A stretch of DNA of 64,000 nucleotides, taken from assembly GCF_025210605.1 (NCBI RefSeq), contig NZ_JAOARI010000013.1:152581-216580 (forward strand). The letters run 5' to 3'. The position numbers and the translations under genes are program-made. Under the pieces are notes generated by a model that was given only the letters and a program-made list of their open reading frames with translations, searched no databases and was not told where the DNA came from. Positions 1 through 8,468 of the stretch are shown here, in pieces. Source of the stretch: Halodesulfovibrio sp. GTDB lineage: Bacteria; Desulfobacterota; Desulfovibrionia; Desulfovibrionales; Desulfovibrionaceae. Each line of letters begins with the position of its first letter. Within the stretch, counting starts at the first letter, position 1.

Positions 1-60
1 TGAAAAGAACCGGTGCACTGTTGCAACCGTGCAGGGGTTCGGTGCTGAAACAGTATGTAT

Positions 61-100
61 AAAAGGGCTCCCGCTCTTCCAGAGCGGAACAGCGGGAGCC
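61..100 (-). terminator. Intrinsic terminator of ahbC
   Basis: A perfect 10-bp stem (66-75 with 91-100) is followed, on the minus strand, by a short T run (positions 64-61). It lies about 30 bases after the ahbC stop, so it should end that transcript. Confidence 0.8.
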
Positions 101-130
101 GATAGAATCATAATTTAGCAGTAGGGGCTG

Positions 131-1318
131 TTACTCAGGACGAATTTCGTCGTCGGTGAGGTAACATGCCGGATCCTGTGCCCACTCGTCGCCGTATACA
201 GCTTCTGCACGAGCACGGAAGTTACCGCCACAGATGTTGAGGAAGCGACATTTTGCACAGCGACCGCCAACATACTGTTTTTTATCTTTCATTTTAGCAA
301 GCAGTTCGATATTCGCATCGTCCCAGATTTGGGAGAAAGGACGTTCAAGAACGTTACCGAATACTTTTTCTCTCCAGAACTGGTCTGGGTGAACGCTGCC
401 ATCCCAGCTGATACAACCGATACCGCGACCGGAGCTGTTGCCTTCGTTGAACTGAAGCAGTTCAAATACTTCTTTTGCACGCTCTGGGTCTTCACGCAGC
501 ATACGCATCCACACGTATGGACCGTCTGCATGGTTGTCTACAGTCAGAACTTCTTTTGGATGACCTGCATCGTGAAGTTTTTTGGTTTCATCCATGATGA
601 GATCAACAACGTCACGAGTTGCCTGATGATCGAGATCTTCTTTAATGATTTCGGAACCGCGACCGGAGTATACGAGGTGATACAGACAGATGCGCGGGAT
701 TTCCATATCTTTAAGAAGCTGGAAAACTTTTGGAATTTCAGGAGCGTTCTGTTTGTTGATTGTAAGACGAAGACCTACTTTAAGACCTTCTGCTTTACAG
801 TTCTCAATACCTTCGAGTGCTTTTTTAAATGCATTTGGAACGCCGCGGAATTTGTTGTGTACTTCTTCCATGCCGTCAAGTGAAATACCTACGTAGGAAA
901 GACCAACTTCTTTAAGTTCGCGGGCTTTTTCTTTGGTAATAAGTGTTCCGTTGGTAGAAATAACAGCACGCATACCTTTGTCGGTTGCATGTTTAGCCAG
1001 TTCTACAAGGTCCTTACGAACGAGTGGCTCGCCACCGGAGAAAAGCATAACTGGTGCGCCGTACTGAGCAAGATCGTCAATGATCTCTTTACCTTTTTCT
1101 GTGCTGATGAGGTCTTTATGCTTATCTGGATCGATAGCATGTGCGTAACAGTGAACACATTTAAGGTTACAGCGCTGGGTCATATTCCATACGACAACAG
1201 GCTTTTTATCTTTTGAAAACTGCAGCAGGTGCGAAGGAAGTTTGCCAGACTCCCTGCCGTAACGCAGTGCGTCGGAAGGTTCTACCTGACCACAGTAAAG
1301 TTTTGAAATGCCTATCAT
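131..1318 (-). CDS. ahbC: 12,18-didecarboxysiroheme deacetylase (AhbC), radical SAM
   Basis: A 395-residue radical SAM/SPASM protein. The radical SAM motif CNLKCVHC places the cluster cysteines at 50, 54 and 57, and FSGGEP follows. The C-terminus has the SPASM-type cysteines CAKCRFLNIC (354, 357, 363) and C385, which bind a second iron-sulfur cluster. The N-terminus MIGISKLYCG and the overall length match the Desulfovibrio AhbC family as I remember it. AhbC removes the acetate side chains of didecarboxysiroheme to give iron-coproporphyrin III in the siroheme-dependent heme route of sulfate reducers. AAGGAG lies 6-7 bases before the ATG. The gene stands alone with its own terminator; AhbD and AhbA/B are not in this window. 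The related AhbD is the main alternative, but length and N-terminus favour AhbC. Confidence 0.85.
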   Translation of the reverse strand: MIGISKLYCGQVEPSDALRYGRESGKLPSHLLQFSKDKKPVVVWNMTQRCNLKCVHCYAHAIDPDKHKDLISTEKGKEIIDDLAQYGAPVMLFSGGEPLVRKDLVELAKHATDKGMRAVISTNGTLITKEKARELKEVGLSYVGISLDGMEEVHNKFRGVPNAFKKALEGIENCKAEGLKVGLRLTINKQNAPEIPKVFQLLKDMEIPRICLYHLVYSGRGSEIIKEDLDHQATRDVVDLIMDETKKLHDAGHPKEVLTVDNHADGPYVWMRMLREDPERAKEVFELLQFNEGNSSGRGIGCISWDGSVHPDQFWREKVFGNVLERPFSQIWDDANIELLAKMKDKKQYVGGRCAKCRFLNICGGNFRARAEAVYGDEWAQDPACYLTDDEIRPE

Positions 1319-1765
1319 TGTAACTCCTTATAATATGAAAAGGCGTAAAGCCATCTGACCCGATGAGGGACTGTAGTAGTCCCGATAATAAATAAAAAAA
1401 GAAAATATCCTTTTTTTACACAACGTCTATGTAATTAGCTGGCGCGCAGAACGAACAACGTACGAACAACGCAGCTTTTCCTTACCAAACTACCTTGTAC
1501 AGCGCAAAGAATTTCCTGAATCGTGAATGGAATCAAATTTTTTGTGTGATTTAGTACCACTAACATTGGGAAGGCAGTCTTTGCATTCATACACATATAA
1601 CGGTAATGGTAGCTTTGTGCCGTGCAGCGTGATTTCTTCTTGGGTTTGATTTTCTAACTAGTAATTTAGTAGTAATCATTACTGGTATGTCCAGTTATAT
1701 ACCGCATAATTCTACTATGTCCAGCATGCTCTGCGTTTAATTTTTACAACGAATAGTAATAAAAT
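1319..1765. promoter_or_regulatory. Divergent intergenic region with a phased direct repeat
   Basis: This 447-bp gap separates ahbC (minus) from a YIP1-like gene (plus). It holds no convincing gene. ACGAACAACG occurs twice, at 1451-1460 and 1462-1471, 11 bp apart, as expected for an operator read on one face of DNA. A small hairpin (GGGACT 1367-1372 with AGTCCC 1378-1383) lies in the probable 5' leader of ahbC. I could not assign a clear -35/-10 pair. Confidence 0.4.
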
Positions 1766-2314
1766 ATGCCAGTTACACTTCTTGAGCCGTATTTGCGACC
1801 AACAAAGTTTTTTTCTGCACAGCATTCATCACGCTCCCTGCTAGGCAATCTGCTTTTTGCTGTTACAGTATTTGCCAGTATTCCTTTTCTTCGGATTGGG
1901 CTAGGAAATATTGTGGGGATGCTGGGTGAAAGATATTTTGATCCTCATGTTGTTATTTTTGCCTTTTCATTGTGGCAGACCCCGTTGGCTGCTGCGCAAC
2001 AGCAGGTAATGCTTGTACCGTTTTATGCTATTGGTTTACTATTGTTCGGTATATGGTTGCATGGTCTACTATGGCTTGCAGGGGGTAAAAAAGCTTCTTT
2101 TACTGCAACAATGCAATGTGTATGCTATGCTGCACCATGCTTTTGCTTAACAATTTTCCCATATTCAGGAACACTGACAGCAGAAGTGTATTTTTCTATT
2201 TTTCTTGCATACAGTCTGCGTGCGACGCATGATACCCGATGGAGCCGAGTGTTACCCGCGGTTGCGTTGAGTTTTCCGGTGGTTTTTATCGTAGGCAACC
2301 TGCTCTTTCCCTAA
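1766..2314 (+). CDS. YIP1-family integral membrane protein, no zinc ribbon
   Basis: A 182-residue hydrophobic protein with about five membrane segments. It aligns with the membrane halves of the next two proteins: the motif RATHDTRWSRVLP near residue 155 corresponds to KTAHNTTYSRVIP in the second protein and the RAGYNLSLFKTV region in the third. Unlike them it lacks the N-terminal zinc ribbon and acidic linker, so it is the minimal YIP1-like unit. The start is the first ATG of the frame and has no good Shine-Dalgarno sequence. The function is unknown; family members are bacterial relatives of Yip1 membrane proteins. Confidence 0.6.
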   Translation: MPVTLLEPYLRPTKFFSAQHSSRSLLGNLLFAVTVFASIPFLRIGLGNIVGMLGERYFDPHVVIFAFSLWQTPLAAAQQQVMLVPFYAIGLLLFGIWLHGLLWLAGGKKASFTATMQCVCYAAPCFCLTIFPYSGTLTAEVYFSIFLAYSLRATHDTRWSRVLPAVALSFPVVFIVGNLLFP

Positions 2315-2425
2315 GGTCATAATTTGTATATTGCATTGATGCAGGTCACACACAGTGAAAATTTGTAGTACTCTGGAAGCTGGTACGTACCGTTCCGGAG
2401 ATAGCGTTATATATAAGGATAGAAT

Positions 2426-3424
2426 ATGGAAATCCGTTGTCCAGAGTGCGGCTATACTCGTAAAATAAATCCAGATTCAGTTTCTCCAGAGTTGACTGTA
2501 GCCACCTGTCCTAAATGTAGTTCTAAGTTTCGCTTTCGCCCTTCAGAAGACAGCATTTCATCACAGGAACCGGAAAGCGAACAGCTTGAGATAGCAAATT
2601 CTGATATGGCACAGGAACAAAATTCTGTTGAAAAGACTGATGAGCAGAGTCGCCCTGTGCGTCCTGAGGATCTTTATCCTCCTTCTGTTCATGCCGAAAA
2701 CGGTTCGACTTCTGAGCAAAGAGACTTTTCAAGCAAGAAGTTGGATGATTTTGAGGATGAGCAGCGCGAGGAGTTTACTGACGATCCTTTGCGCATGGTA
2801 TATTCCGACGGTAAACCCTTAGATGGTATGCCTTCAGATGTCCCATGGGCAGAAGTAAAAGAACTCGGCTTTTTCCCTGCGATAGCAGCAACAATCAAAG
2901 GCGTATTTTTTAAGCCGACGCTATTTTTTGAAATTATGAACAAGAGCGGAAAGTTTTCGATTCCGTTCAGTTACTTTATTCTTATCTCGCTTACAGCTGT
3001 GCTGGTAGAAACGGTGTGGCAGGGCATTTTCGGTAACCCGCTCCTTCCTGCTGAAGGTCAGGCTATGGGCATTGAGGAATTATTTTCCGTCATGTTCATC
3101 AGTCCGCTGATTCTTGTTGTCTATTTATACACAACAGCCTTGGTATTGCATGTTGCATTAAAACTGACAGGGGCGGCGAAAAAACCTATAGGCGTTACAC
3201 TGAGGGTTCTTTGCTATGCCTCAACTGCTGATTTGTGTTCGATAGTTCCGGTGGTTGGACCGTTGATCGGGGGCATAATGAAGCTGGTGATTATAGTAAA
3301 AGGACTTAAGACCGCGCATAACACTACGTATTCACGAGTAATTCCACCCGTGGGTATTTTGGTTCTTGTTATTCTTTCGGTAGTGGTTCATACATTACAA
3401 TCTTTAGGGACTTTTGCATTTTAA
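2426..3424 (+). CDS. Zinc-ribbon/YIP1 membrane protein
   Basis: A 332-residue protein in three parts. Residues 1-40 form an MJ0042-type zinc ribbon (CPECGYTRKIN then CPKCSSKFRF, two CxxC knuckles). Residues 40-150 are an acidic, polar linker. Residues 150-332 form a YIP1-like domain with about five membrane helices. AAGGA lies 8 bases before the ATG. It is the second of three consecutive paralogues, 111 bp after the first and 91 bp before the third. The ribbon should sit on the cytoplasmic face. The function is unknown, but the shared architecture suggests the proteins act together. Confidence 0.75.
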   Translation: MEIRCPECGYTRKINPDSVSPELTVATCPKCSSKFRFRPSEDSISSQEPESEQLEIANSDMAQEQNSVEKTDEQSRPVRPEDLYPPSVHAENGSTSEQRDFSSKKLDDFEDEQREEFTDDPLRMVYSDGKPLDGMPSDVPWAEVKELGFFPAIAATIKGVFFKPTLFFEIMNKSGKFSIPFSYFILISLTAVLVETVWQGIFGNPLLPAEGQAMGIEELFSVMFISPLILVVYLYTTALVLHVALKLTGAAKKPIGVTLRVLCYASTADLCSIVPVVGPLIGGIMKLVIIVKGLKTAHNTTYSRVIPPVGILVLVILSVVVHTLQSLGTFAF

Positions 3425-3515
3425 GTATGCAGTGCGCAGCCCTCAGCACCAGTATTTACCGCCGTTTTATGTACATATACAGCGCGAGAAGTTTCGATTT
3501 TAAGAGGATTGGTTC

Positions 3516-5057
3516 ATGCTTATAACATGTCCTGAGTGTCAATTTGCTCGAAATATTAATGCCAGCTCAATTCCTTCTAAGGCACAGCTTGCAACATGCC
3601 CGCGATGCAAGACAAAGTTCAGGTTTCGTATTTTACATGATGAAGAAAAGCTTGTTGTAGAAGGTATTGAAGAGAGACCTGAAGCACAGCCTGTATCTGA
3701 GCCTGAAGGGCGCCAGAGTGAACCGCATGGAGACGATGCTGTTCATGCCGATGCTGGAGCATATGAAGAAGCGGTGCAAGGTGAGCCGGATGCTGCTGAC
3801 GACTATGTTGATTCAGCAATGGTTGATGCAATGCAGGAAGAGATCGAGCAGTTACTTGGTGGCGGGGATGTAGACGCTTCTGTAGATTCGGATGGAATTG
3901 CAGGTGCTGTTGTTGGTGATCTCTTAAAAGAGCTTGAGGAAAATGAACAAGCGGATGCATCGGAAAATGTTTCAGATACAGCGGTGCACGGTGCAGAGGA
4001 ACTAGTAGATAGCTCTGAACATAGTTCGGTGTCTGCTGATTTAGCAGATCATGAAGCAGTAGATGTTGCTGACAACGCACAGGATAAGAGCTTTGAACAA
4101 TCTGCTGAAGTTGCTGCTTCTGTAGATGAAGCTGCTTCAGTAGGTTCCGAGCGTCAGGAAATAGACGGTATTGAAATTTCTCCGGCAAAAATGATGGATG
4201 CTACTCCGACAGAACAGGTACGTGATGCTGTTACAGAAGAGAGTAGTGAAGCTGAAGAAGAGGCAATAAAGCGTTATATACAGGTGCAGGAATCCAGCGA
4301 GCGCGAAGCCGCTTCTGCGCACATTGTCCCAGCAGCCAAGGAAAAAACCGATATATGGGATGCCATTGCCGCAATGGGCGAAGAGCATGAATGTACGGAA
4401 AGTTTTATTCCTGGATGCGGAGCGCATGTGCATATTCTTCCGTGGGAAGATGGGCGCTTAGGCACTCTGGGGCGTGTGGTCAGCACATTTACCAGTTTGT
4501 ACGGAAGTCCTGTACGCTTTTGGCGTGGCATCAATGCTAAGCCTTCAGCATTGCCCTCGGTATTGTTTTTCCTGCTGATGTCACTGATTGGTTATGGCAT
4601 TGTTGCTGGTTGGACACATGTTTTAGTGAATAATTGGGCAGATATTTATGCCGCTATGCAATCGGTGTTGCCAGTTGCTGATGTGTTGCCACAGGCTTTA
4701 GTTCTTCCACAGTTGACCCTTTCCAGCGGACTAGCTGCCATTGGTGGAGCTTTAGTGTTACTGCTGCTTGTTGGCGGCATAACACATGCAGGTGCAAGAG
4801 GGCTTGGTGGTGAACCAGCGCCGCTTAGCAGTGGCATAAAGTGTGTAGCGTATAGTTGTGGTGCTTTTGTGTGGCTATTGCTACCAGTGATTGGTGTCAT
4901 TGCTACCATCATATATTTTCCTTTGTTATATGTTAGCGGCATTCGTGCTGGTTATAATTTGTCATTATTCAAAACAGTTGTACTTGTATTGACAGTTTTT
5001 CTTTTGGTTGCAGCTTCAGTGTTTTTTGCGACAGCTGCCGGAGTTACCTTTATGTAG
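3516..5057 (+). CDS. Zinc-ribbon/YIP1 membrane protein with long acidic linker
   Basis: A 513-residue protein with the same plan as its upstream neighbour. The zinc ribbon (CPECQFARNIN, then CPRCKTKFRF) is at residues 4-38. A linker of about 290 residues is very rich in Glu, Asp, Ala, Ser and Val and probably disordered. The membrane domain starts near residue 335 and has about five hydrophobic segments. AGAGG precedes the ATG. Most of the size difference from the 332-residue paralogue is in the linker, so linker expansion after duplication is likely. The gene runs directly into the 111-residue gene 17 bp downstream. The function is unknown. Confidence 0.72.
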   Translation: MLITCPECQFARNINASSIPSKAQLATCPRCKTKFRFRILHDEEKLVVEGIEERPEAQPVSEPEGRQSEPHGDDAVHADAGAYEEAVQGEPDAADDYVDSAMVDAMQEEIEQLLGGGDVDASVDSDGIAGAVVGDLLKELEENEQADASENVSDTAVHGAEELVDSSEHSSVSADLADHEAVDVADNAQDKSFEQSAEVAASVDEAASVGSERQEIDGIEISPAKMMDATPTEQVRDAVTEESSEAEEEAIKRYIQVQESSEREAASAHIVPAAKEKTDIWDAIAAMGEEHECTESFIPGCGAHVHILPWEDGRLGTLGRVVSTFTSLYGSPVRFWRGINAKPSALPSVLFFLLMSLIGYGIVAGWTHVLVNNWADIYAAMQSVLPVADVLPQALVLPQLTLSSGLAAIGGALVLLLLVGGITHAGARGLGGEPAPLSSGIKCVAYSCGAFVWLLLPVIGVIATIIYFPLLYVSGIRAGYNLSLFKTVVLVLTVFLLVAASVFFATAAGVTFM

Positions 5058-5074
5058 CATAAGGAGTAGCGAGC

Positions 5075-5410
5075 ATGTTTGCATGGCTTGCCAAAGCATT
5101 GAGCAGTATAAAAGATAGTATTCGCTACAAGGAAAAAGTTTCACCTGAAGCTATTCGAATCCTTGCTGCCGAGTTGCGCGAACTTGCTCGGGCGGCGGAA
5201 ATGTTTGCGAATGAGGAAGCAGCTCCCATTGACCGAATTAAACGGATTCAATCTGAAACCGGACAATTAATTGAACTGACGGGGAAAGCAGAATTTCGTA
5301 AGCTTTCCGTGCAGCGTCGATTAGAACTGCATGAATCGTTGGTTGACTCAAAACGCCATTTGCTTAACACAATGCAGGAAACTCCAGTCGCGACAGATGT
5401 TATTCAATAA
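5075..5410 (+). CDS. Small helical protein of unknown function
   Basis: A 111-residue, charged, mostly helical protein with no membrane segment or cysteines. The central part (SPEAIRILAAELRELARAAE and following) is an amphipathic helix pattern that could form a coiled coil. It starts 17 bp after the stop of the zinc-ribbon/YIP1 gene with AAGGAG upstream, and a strong terminator follows. It is therefore the last gene of the YIP1 operon and may work with those membrane proteins. I recognise no family. Confidence 0.6.
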   Translation: MFAWLAKALSSIKDSIRYKEKVSPEAIRILAAELRELARAAEMFANEEAAPIDRIKRIQSETGQLIELTGKAEFRKLSVQRRLELHESLVDSKRHLLNTMQETPVATDVIQ

Positions 5411-5437
5411 GAATAAATAGTTAGTATATAAAAGAAC

Positions 5438-5488
5438 GCCTGATAGCAGCCAGTAAATTAACTGGTAATGCTATCAGGCATTTTTTTT
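5438..5488 (+). terminator. Intrinsic terminator of the YIP1 operon
   Basis: A perfect 11-bp outer stem (5438-5448 with 5469-5479), a further inner CCAGT/ACTGG pairing, and a run of T directly after. It lies 27 bases after the stop of the 111-residue gene. Confidence 0.9.
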
Positions 5489-5549
5489 GCATAATGAGAC
5501 ATGTAGTTAATAAAATGCCATTTTCCTGACATTGTGAGTAAAGGTTGTT

Positions 5550-6278
5550 ATGAAAAACATCGTATCTTTTGGTTTGCTGGTAATGTTGTGTGTTGTCTCA
5601 CTAACTCTTGGCGGTTGTTCTACTCCAACAGTACAGACAGCCATTGAGCCTATTCCATCCGGATTCACACCTTCTATGCTGTGGAATGAACAATTTGTGT
5701 GGGATGAGTGGGTTCGCAGTAGTGAAATGCGCGTTTCCGTATATCCGCAGACAAAGCCGGATGCCGCTCCAACAGCGGTGTTCTTTCCATTTATACCTAC
5801 TGTGACTGTACGTGACCCGCTTGATACAGGCACTATTGTCGCAAAAGTTTTTTGGCAGGAGTGGTTGCGCGAAGCACCATTTTCTGTGCTTGAATTTCGT
5901 GAATTGACGACTTCATATACGCCTGCATATGCAGTTAAGCTTGCTAAAGAACGTGGTGCGCTGTTTGCCGTAACAGGTACTTTGACTGATTTTTATGATG
6001 GCGGCAGTGTTACCGGTGCACGACTCGGCGTAACATTGAATATTTACGACACACGAACTGGTGCGTTGATTTGGTCTATGAACCAGTTTGCGTATATGGA
6101 TAAAGATAGGACTCGTGATTTTCTGCTATTTAAAGCAAGAACACGACTGCCGTCTGATCCTATGTGGGTAGTTACCACAGCTATAGCAGAATGCATGAAA
6201 AAGCCTGTGAAGCAATGGACTGGGCAATGGGCTGCTGTTGAACAGCAGAACAATGCAGAAGAAAATGCCGCTTTCTAG
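5550..6278 (+). CDS. Predicted outer-membrane-type lipoprotein of unknown function
   Basis: A 242-residue protein with a lipoprotein signal peptide: MKN, a hydrophobic stretch, then the lipobox LGGC with Cys at residue 24. The mature part is soluble. The segment from about residue 95 to 190 (VRDPLDTGTIVAKVFWQEWL, then FAVTGTLTDFYDGGSV, then LNIYDTRTGALIWS) resembles the fold pattern of lipoproteins that assemble in the outer membrane, such as the FlgO/GNA1162-like families, but I cannot assign one. It is a single-gene unit between two terminators and faces fliS convergently. AAAGG precedes the ATG. Confidence 0.65.
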   Translation: MKNIVSFGLLVMLCVVSLTLGGCSTPTVQTAIEPIPSGFTPSMLWNEQFVWDEWVRSSEMRVSVYPQTKPDAAPTAVFFPFIPTVTVRDPLDTGTIVAKVFWQEWLREAPFSVLEFRELTTSYTPAYAVKLAKERGALFAVTGTLTDFYDGGSVTGARLGVTLNIYDTRTGALIWSMNQFAYMDKDRTRDFLLFKARTRLPSDPMWVVTTAIAECMKKPVKQWTGQWAAVEQQNNAEENAAF

Positions 6279-6578
6279 AAGAGTGAAGCTGACAAGGCAT
6301 GCAGTGTTACCCTGTAAGGGTTAAGTGAGCTACGTCTTCTTGATGTTTGCTATAATGGTATTGGTGGATATGCCAAATTGGATAGCGGTTTTTGCCTAGT
6401 AGATGTAGCACAATGTGGCTTGCAAATTGATATATGAAACTTTTGATCTTGCTGAGTAGAATTACTATTGTTGCTCCATAGAAGATAGGAAAAATGTTCA
6501 GCATAAAAAAAGACCGCATCATAACGATGGGGTCTTTTTTTACGCTTAATGATAAGCGAGGGGGCGCTACCGAGTTGG
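6279..6578. other. Convergent intergenic region
   Basis: This 300-bp gap lies between the lipoprotein gene and fliS, which converge. Apart from the terminator near its right end I see no gene or repeat in it. Confidence 0.5.
6504..6541. terminator. Bidirectional terminator between the lipoprotein gene and fliS
   Basis: Stem AGACC(G)CATC/GATG(G)GGTCT with one internal mismatch, flanked by an A run on the left and a T run on the right. It can stop transcripts from both convergent genes. Confidence 0.8.
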
Positions 6579-7103
6579 TTAAGAACCGGCAACTTTTTGG
6601 TACATCGCAGCGCCAGCACGTTTTGCTGGTTGAGCGACAGGCTGCATCGGTTGCTGATTGAATACACCGGAATTTGCGTGGGCAGTGGTTTGTGTGCTTG
6701 GCAAAGACTTGTTGCTCTTCATAGCTTCAATAGCTTCCGGGGTATCAATAATCTGAGCATACGCATCGCGTACGCCGTCAATAATCTTGATAACCTCGTC
6801 AATAAGAGCTGTGTCCATATTCAGGTTTGCTTTCAGCAACCGAGTGTTACAGAAGTAGTAGAGTTCGTGAAGGTTTTTCGCAATATCACCACCAGCTTCT
6901 GTGTTGAGGCTACCATCAAGTTCGTTGATAATGTCCATTGCACGGGTGATGAGCATGCCCTTTTTTGCCACATCTTTTTCTTCAATGCTGGTCTTTGCCT
7001 GATTCAAGAATTTAATGCAGCCCTCATACAGCATAATCAGTAATTGACCCTGTGAGGTAGTGGAAACTTGAGTAGAGAAATAGGCTTGTGCGGCCGTTTT
7101 CAT
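6579..7103 (-). CDS. fliS: Flagellar secretion chaperone FliS
   Basis: A 174-residue protein. Residues 1-125 match FliS: AQAYFSTQVSTTSQGQLLIMLYEGCIKFL at the N-terminus, then the helix ending in LITRAMDIINELDGSLN. FliS binds the C-terminus of flagellin in the cytoplasm, stops early polymerisation and hands it to the export apparatus. The last 50 residues form a Gln/Pro/Ala-rich tail longer than in typical ~130-residue FliS proteins. GAGGAG lies about 7 bases before the ATG. No other flagellar gene is in the window, so it is separated from fliC/fliD here. Confidence 0.85.
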   Translation of the reverse strand: MKTAAQAYFSTQVSTTSQGQLLIMLYEGCIKFLNQAKTSIEEKDVAKKGMLITRAMDIINELDGSLNTEAGGDIAKNLHELYYFCNTRLLKANLNMDTALIDEVIKIIDGVRDAYAQIIDTPEAIEAMKSNKSLPSTQTTAHANSGVFNQQPMQPVAQPAKRAGAAMYQKVAGS

Positions 7104-7482
7104 TGCGTGCTCCTCATAACTTCTGACAAACGATTATAGATAACTGGGAATTGCAGCGATAGTACGGAATTTTCCGTTCGGGAAAAGTATGCAGTCATAA
7201 TGCGGCAAAATTTTCCTGCTTGCAATAATCCCTAATAGATAAAGCAAAGTAAATGCCAATAGGGGGCGGTAAGTTCTTCCACTTCCCCTTGTTTCTGGCG
7301 CTTACTAAGAGTATCGGCATTTGCGACGATGCCTTTAGAATTTGATTAGTAAGAATAAGTAAAGAAGCCTGTATGCTCATGCTAATCGAGCTGTTACTAC
7401 ACTAGTTGGTAGCAATAACGTGTGTATCTGAATGTACTATCTGGAAAAAATAGTTTTTTGACTGGGTACAATAGAGGTCTTT

Positions 7483-7640
7483 TTGGTTATAGCTCGAATG
7501 ATAGTATACTACTACTGTAGTATTTTAAGTACTGCAAAACTCTGAGGGTAAGATTAATGGCAAGCTATGGCAATGTAGCAAGGCAGTGCTGGTGACGCGA
7601 GAAATAAGAAAAGGTGAAGTCTGTGACTTCACCTTTTTTA
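7483..7640 (+). ncRNA. Candidate small transcript with a 12-codon ORF
   Basis: TTGGTT (7483-7488), 16 bp, TATACT (7505-7510) resembles a sigma-70 promoter. ACTACTGTAGT, a perfect palindrome, overlaps and follows the -10. A GAGGG sequence precedes an ATG at 7557 that opens a 12-codon frame (MASYGNVARQCW). The unit ends in a strong hairpin with T run. No gene follows on this strand, so it would be a free small RNA or micropeptide. This is a hypothesis. Confidence 0.25.
7609..7640. terminator. Bidirectional terminator downstream of tsaB
   Basis: Perfect 11-bp stem AAGGTGAAGTC/GACTTCACCTT with a 3-base loop and a T run on the plus side. It can end the tsaB transcript and any plus-strand transcript entering from the left. 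Confidence 0.8.
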
Positions 7641-7688
7641 TACTATCGTGAAATGTAATCTTGCCTGTAACGCCAACTTGGCAGTTAG

Positions 7689-8468
7689 CTATTCAGGTAA
7701 GGTTGTTGTGAGCCTCGCCAGACGCTGGCGGGCTTCTTCAGGGTCAACACCTTTCATTGATACAATGTAGTCCAGATTTTCCTCTGCGTCGCATGGACGC
7801 AAGTACAACGGATCAACTGGGGCATCTCCGTATTCTAATGTTGCTGCAATATCCAGCAATGTCTCTGGCTTTGGATGTGAGAAGCGTTCATTGAGCAGGG
7901 TGGCATTAGAAATGGCATCTTCAAAAAACTCACGGTTCTTTTGCACACCAGTACCGAGGAGGACTGATGCTGCATCTCGTGAATTAATAGTCTCAGCAAG
8001 GAACTCAATAGTGCCTGCCGCAGGTTGTGTTAACGGGATTGGCAAGCCGTCAAGAGCTACCCCCTGAAATGCTTGGTAATGCACCTGACCACGTCGTGCG
8101 TGGGTGATGACCCAAACCTCTTTGTCTGTAGCGGCACACACATCCATTGCAACTGCTGGAAGATAATCAATTCCTGCCATTGGAAAGTCATGTGCACGGG
8201 CAAGACCGAGCGCTGTTGCAAGCACAAGGCGAAGACCGGTAAATGAACCGGGTCCACGAACACAAGCAATTTTGCCGATATTTTCTAACGACAATGACAT
8301 TTTTTCCAGCCCTTCCATCAGTGCCGGTAACAGTACTTGCATGCCTTGTCGTGGAGAAAAAAGTTCTTTTGAAAAAAGCAGTTGTCCTTTTTGTCCGCAA
8401 ACTATTTGCAAACGGGCTTCTGCGCTATTGAAAACAAGAGTAATTTTACTAGAGAAGTCTGCTGACAT
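7689..8468 (-). CDS. tsaB: tRNA threonylcarbamoyladenosine biosynthesis protein TsaB
   Basis: A 259-residue ASKHA-fold protein of the TsaB/YeaZ family. It shows LVFNSAEARLQIV at the N-terminus and the family signature RGPGSFTGLRLVLATALGLA near residue 70. TsaB pairs with TsaD (not here) in making t6A37 of ANN-decoding tRNAs. The typical TsaB N-terminus starts with LAIDTS; here the Asp is changed (VFNSAE), which fits TsaB being a non-catalytic partner. It overlaps the end of rseP by 20 bp and is the last gene of the uppS-cdsA-dxr-rseP operon. Confidence 0.85.
   Translation of the reverse strand: MSADFSSKITLVFNSAEARLQIVCGQKGQLLFSKELFSPRQGMQVLLPALMEGLEKMSLSLENIGKIACVRGPGSFTGLRLVLATALGLARAHDFPMAGIDYLPAVAMDVCAATDKEVWVITHARRGQVHYQAFQGVALDGLPIPLTQPAAGTIEFLAETINSRDAASVLLGTGVQKNREFFEDAISNATLLNERFSHPKPETLLDIAATLEYGDAPVDPLYLRPCDAEENLDYIVSMKGVDPEEARQRLARLTTTLPE

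Larger units (their letters stand above)
7104..7688. other. Intergenic region between fliS and tsaB
   Basis: This 585-bp gap has no protein-coding ORF I trust; the 61-codon minus-strand frame at 7195-7380 has no ribosome site and unlikely composition. The left part should hold the fliS promoter. The right part contains a possible small transcription unit, described separately. Confidence 0.4.

Noticed and set aside
3619..4188. A Gln/Leu/His-rich 189-codon frame antisense to the long zinc-ribbon/YIP1 gene
   Set aside because: It mirrors the acidic, low-complexity linker of the real gene.
7557..7595. Twelve-codon ORF ending in Trp read as a trp leader
   Set aside because: It has a single Trp codon, no antiterminator pairing was found and no gene follows on the plus strand.
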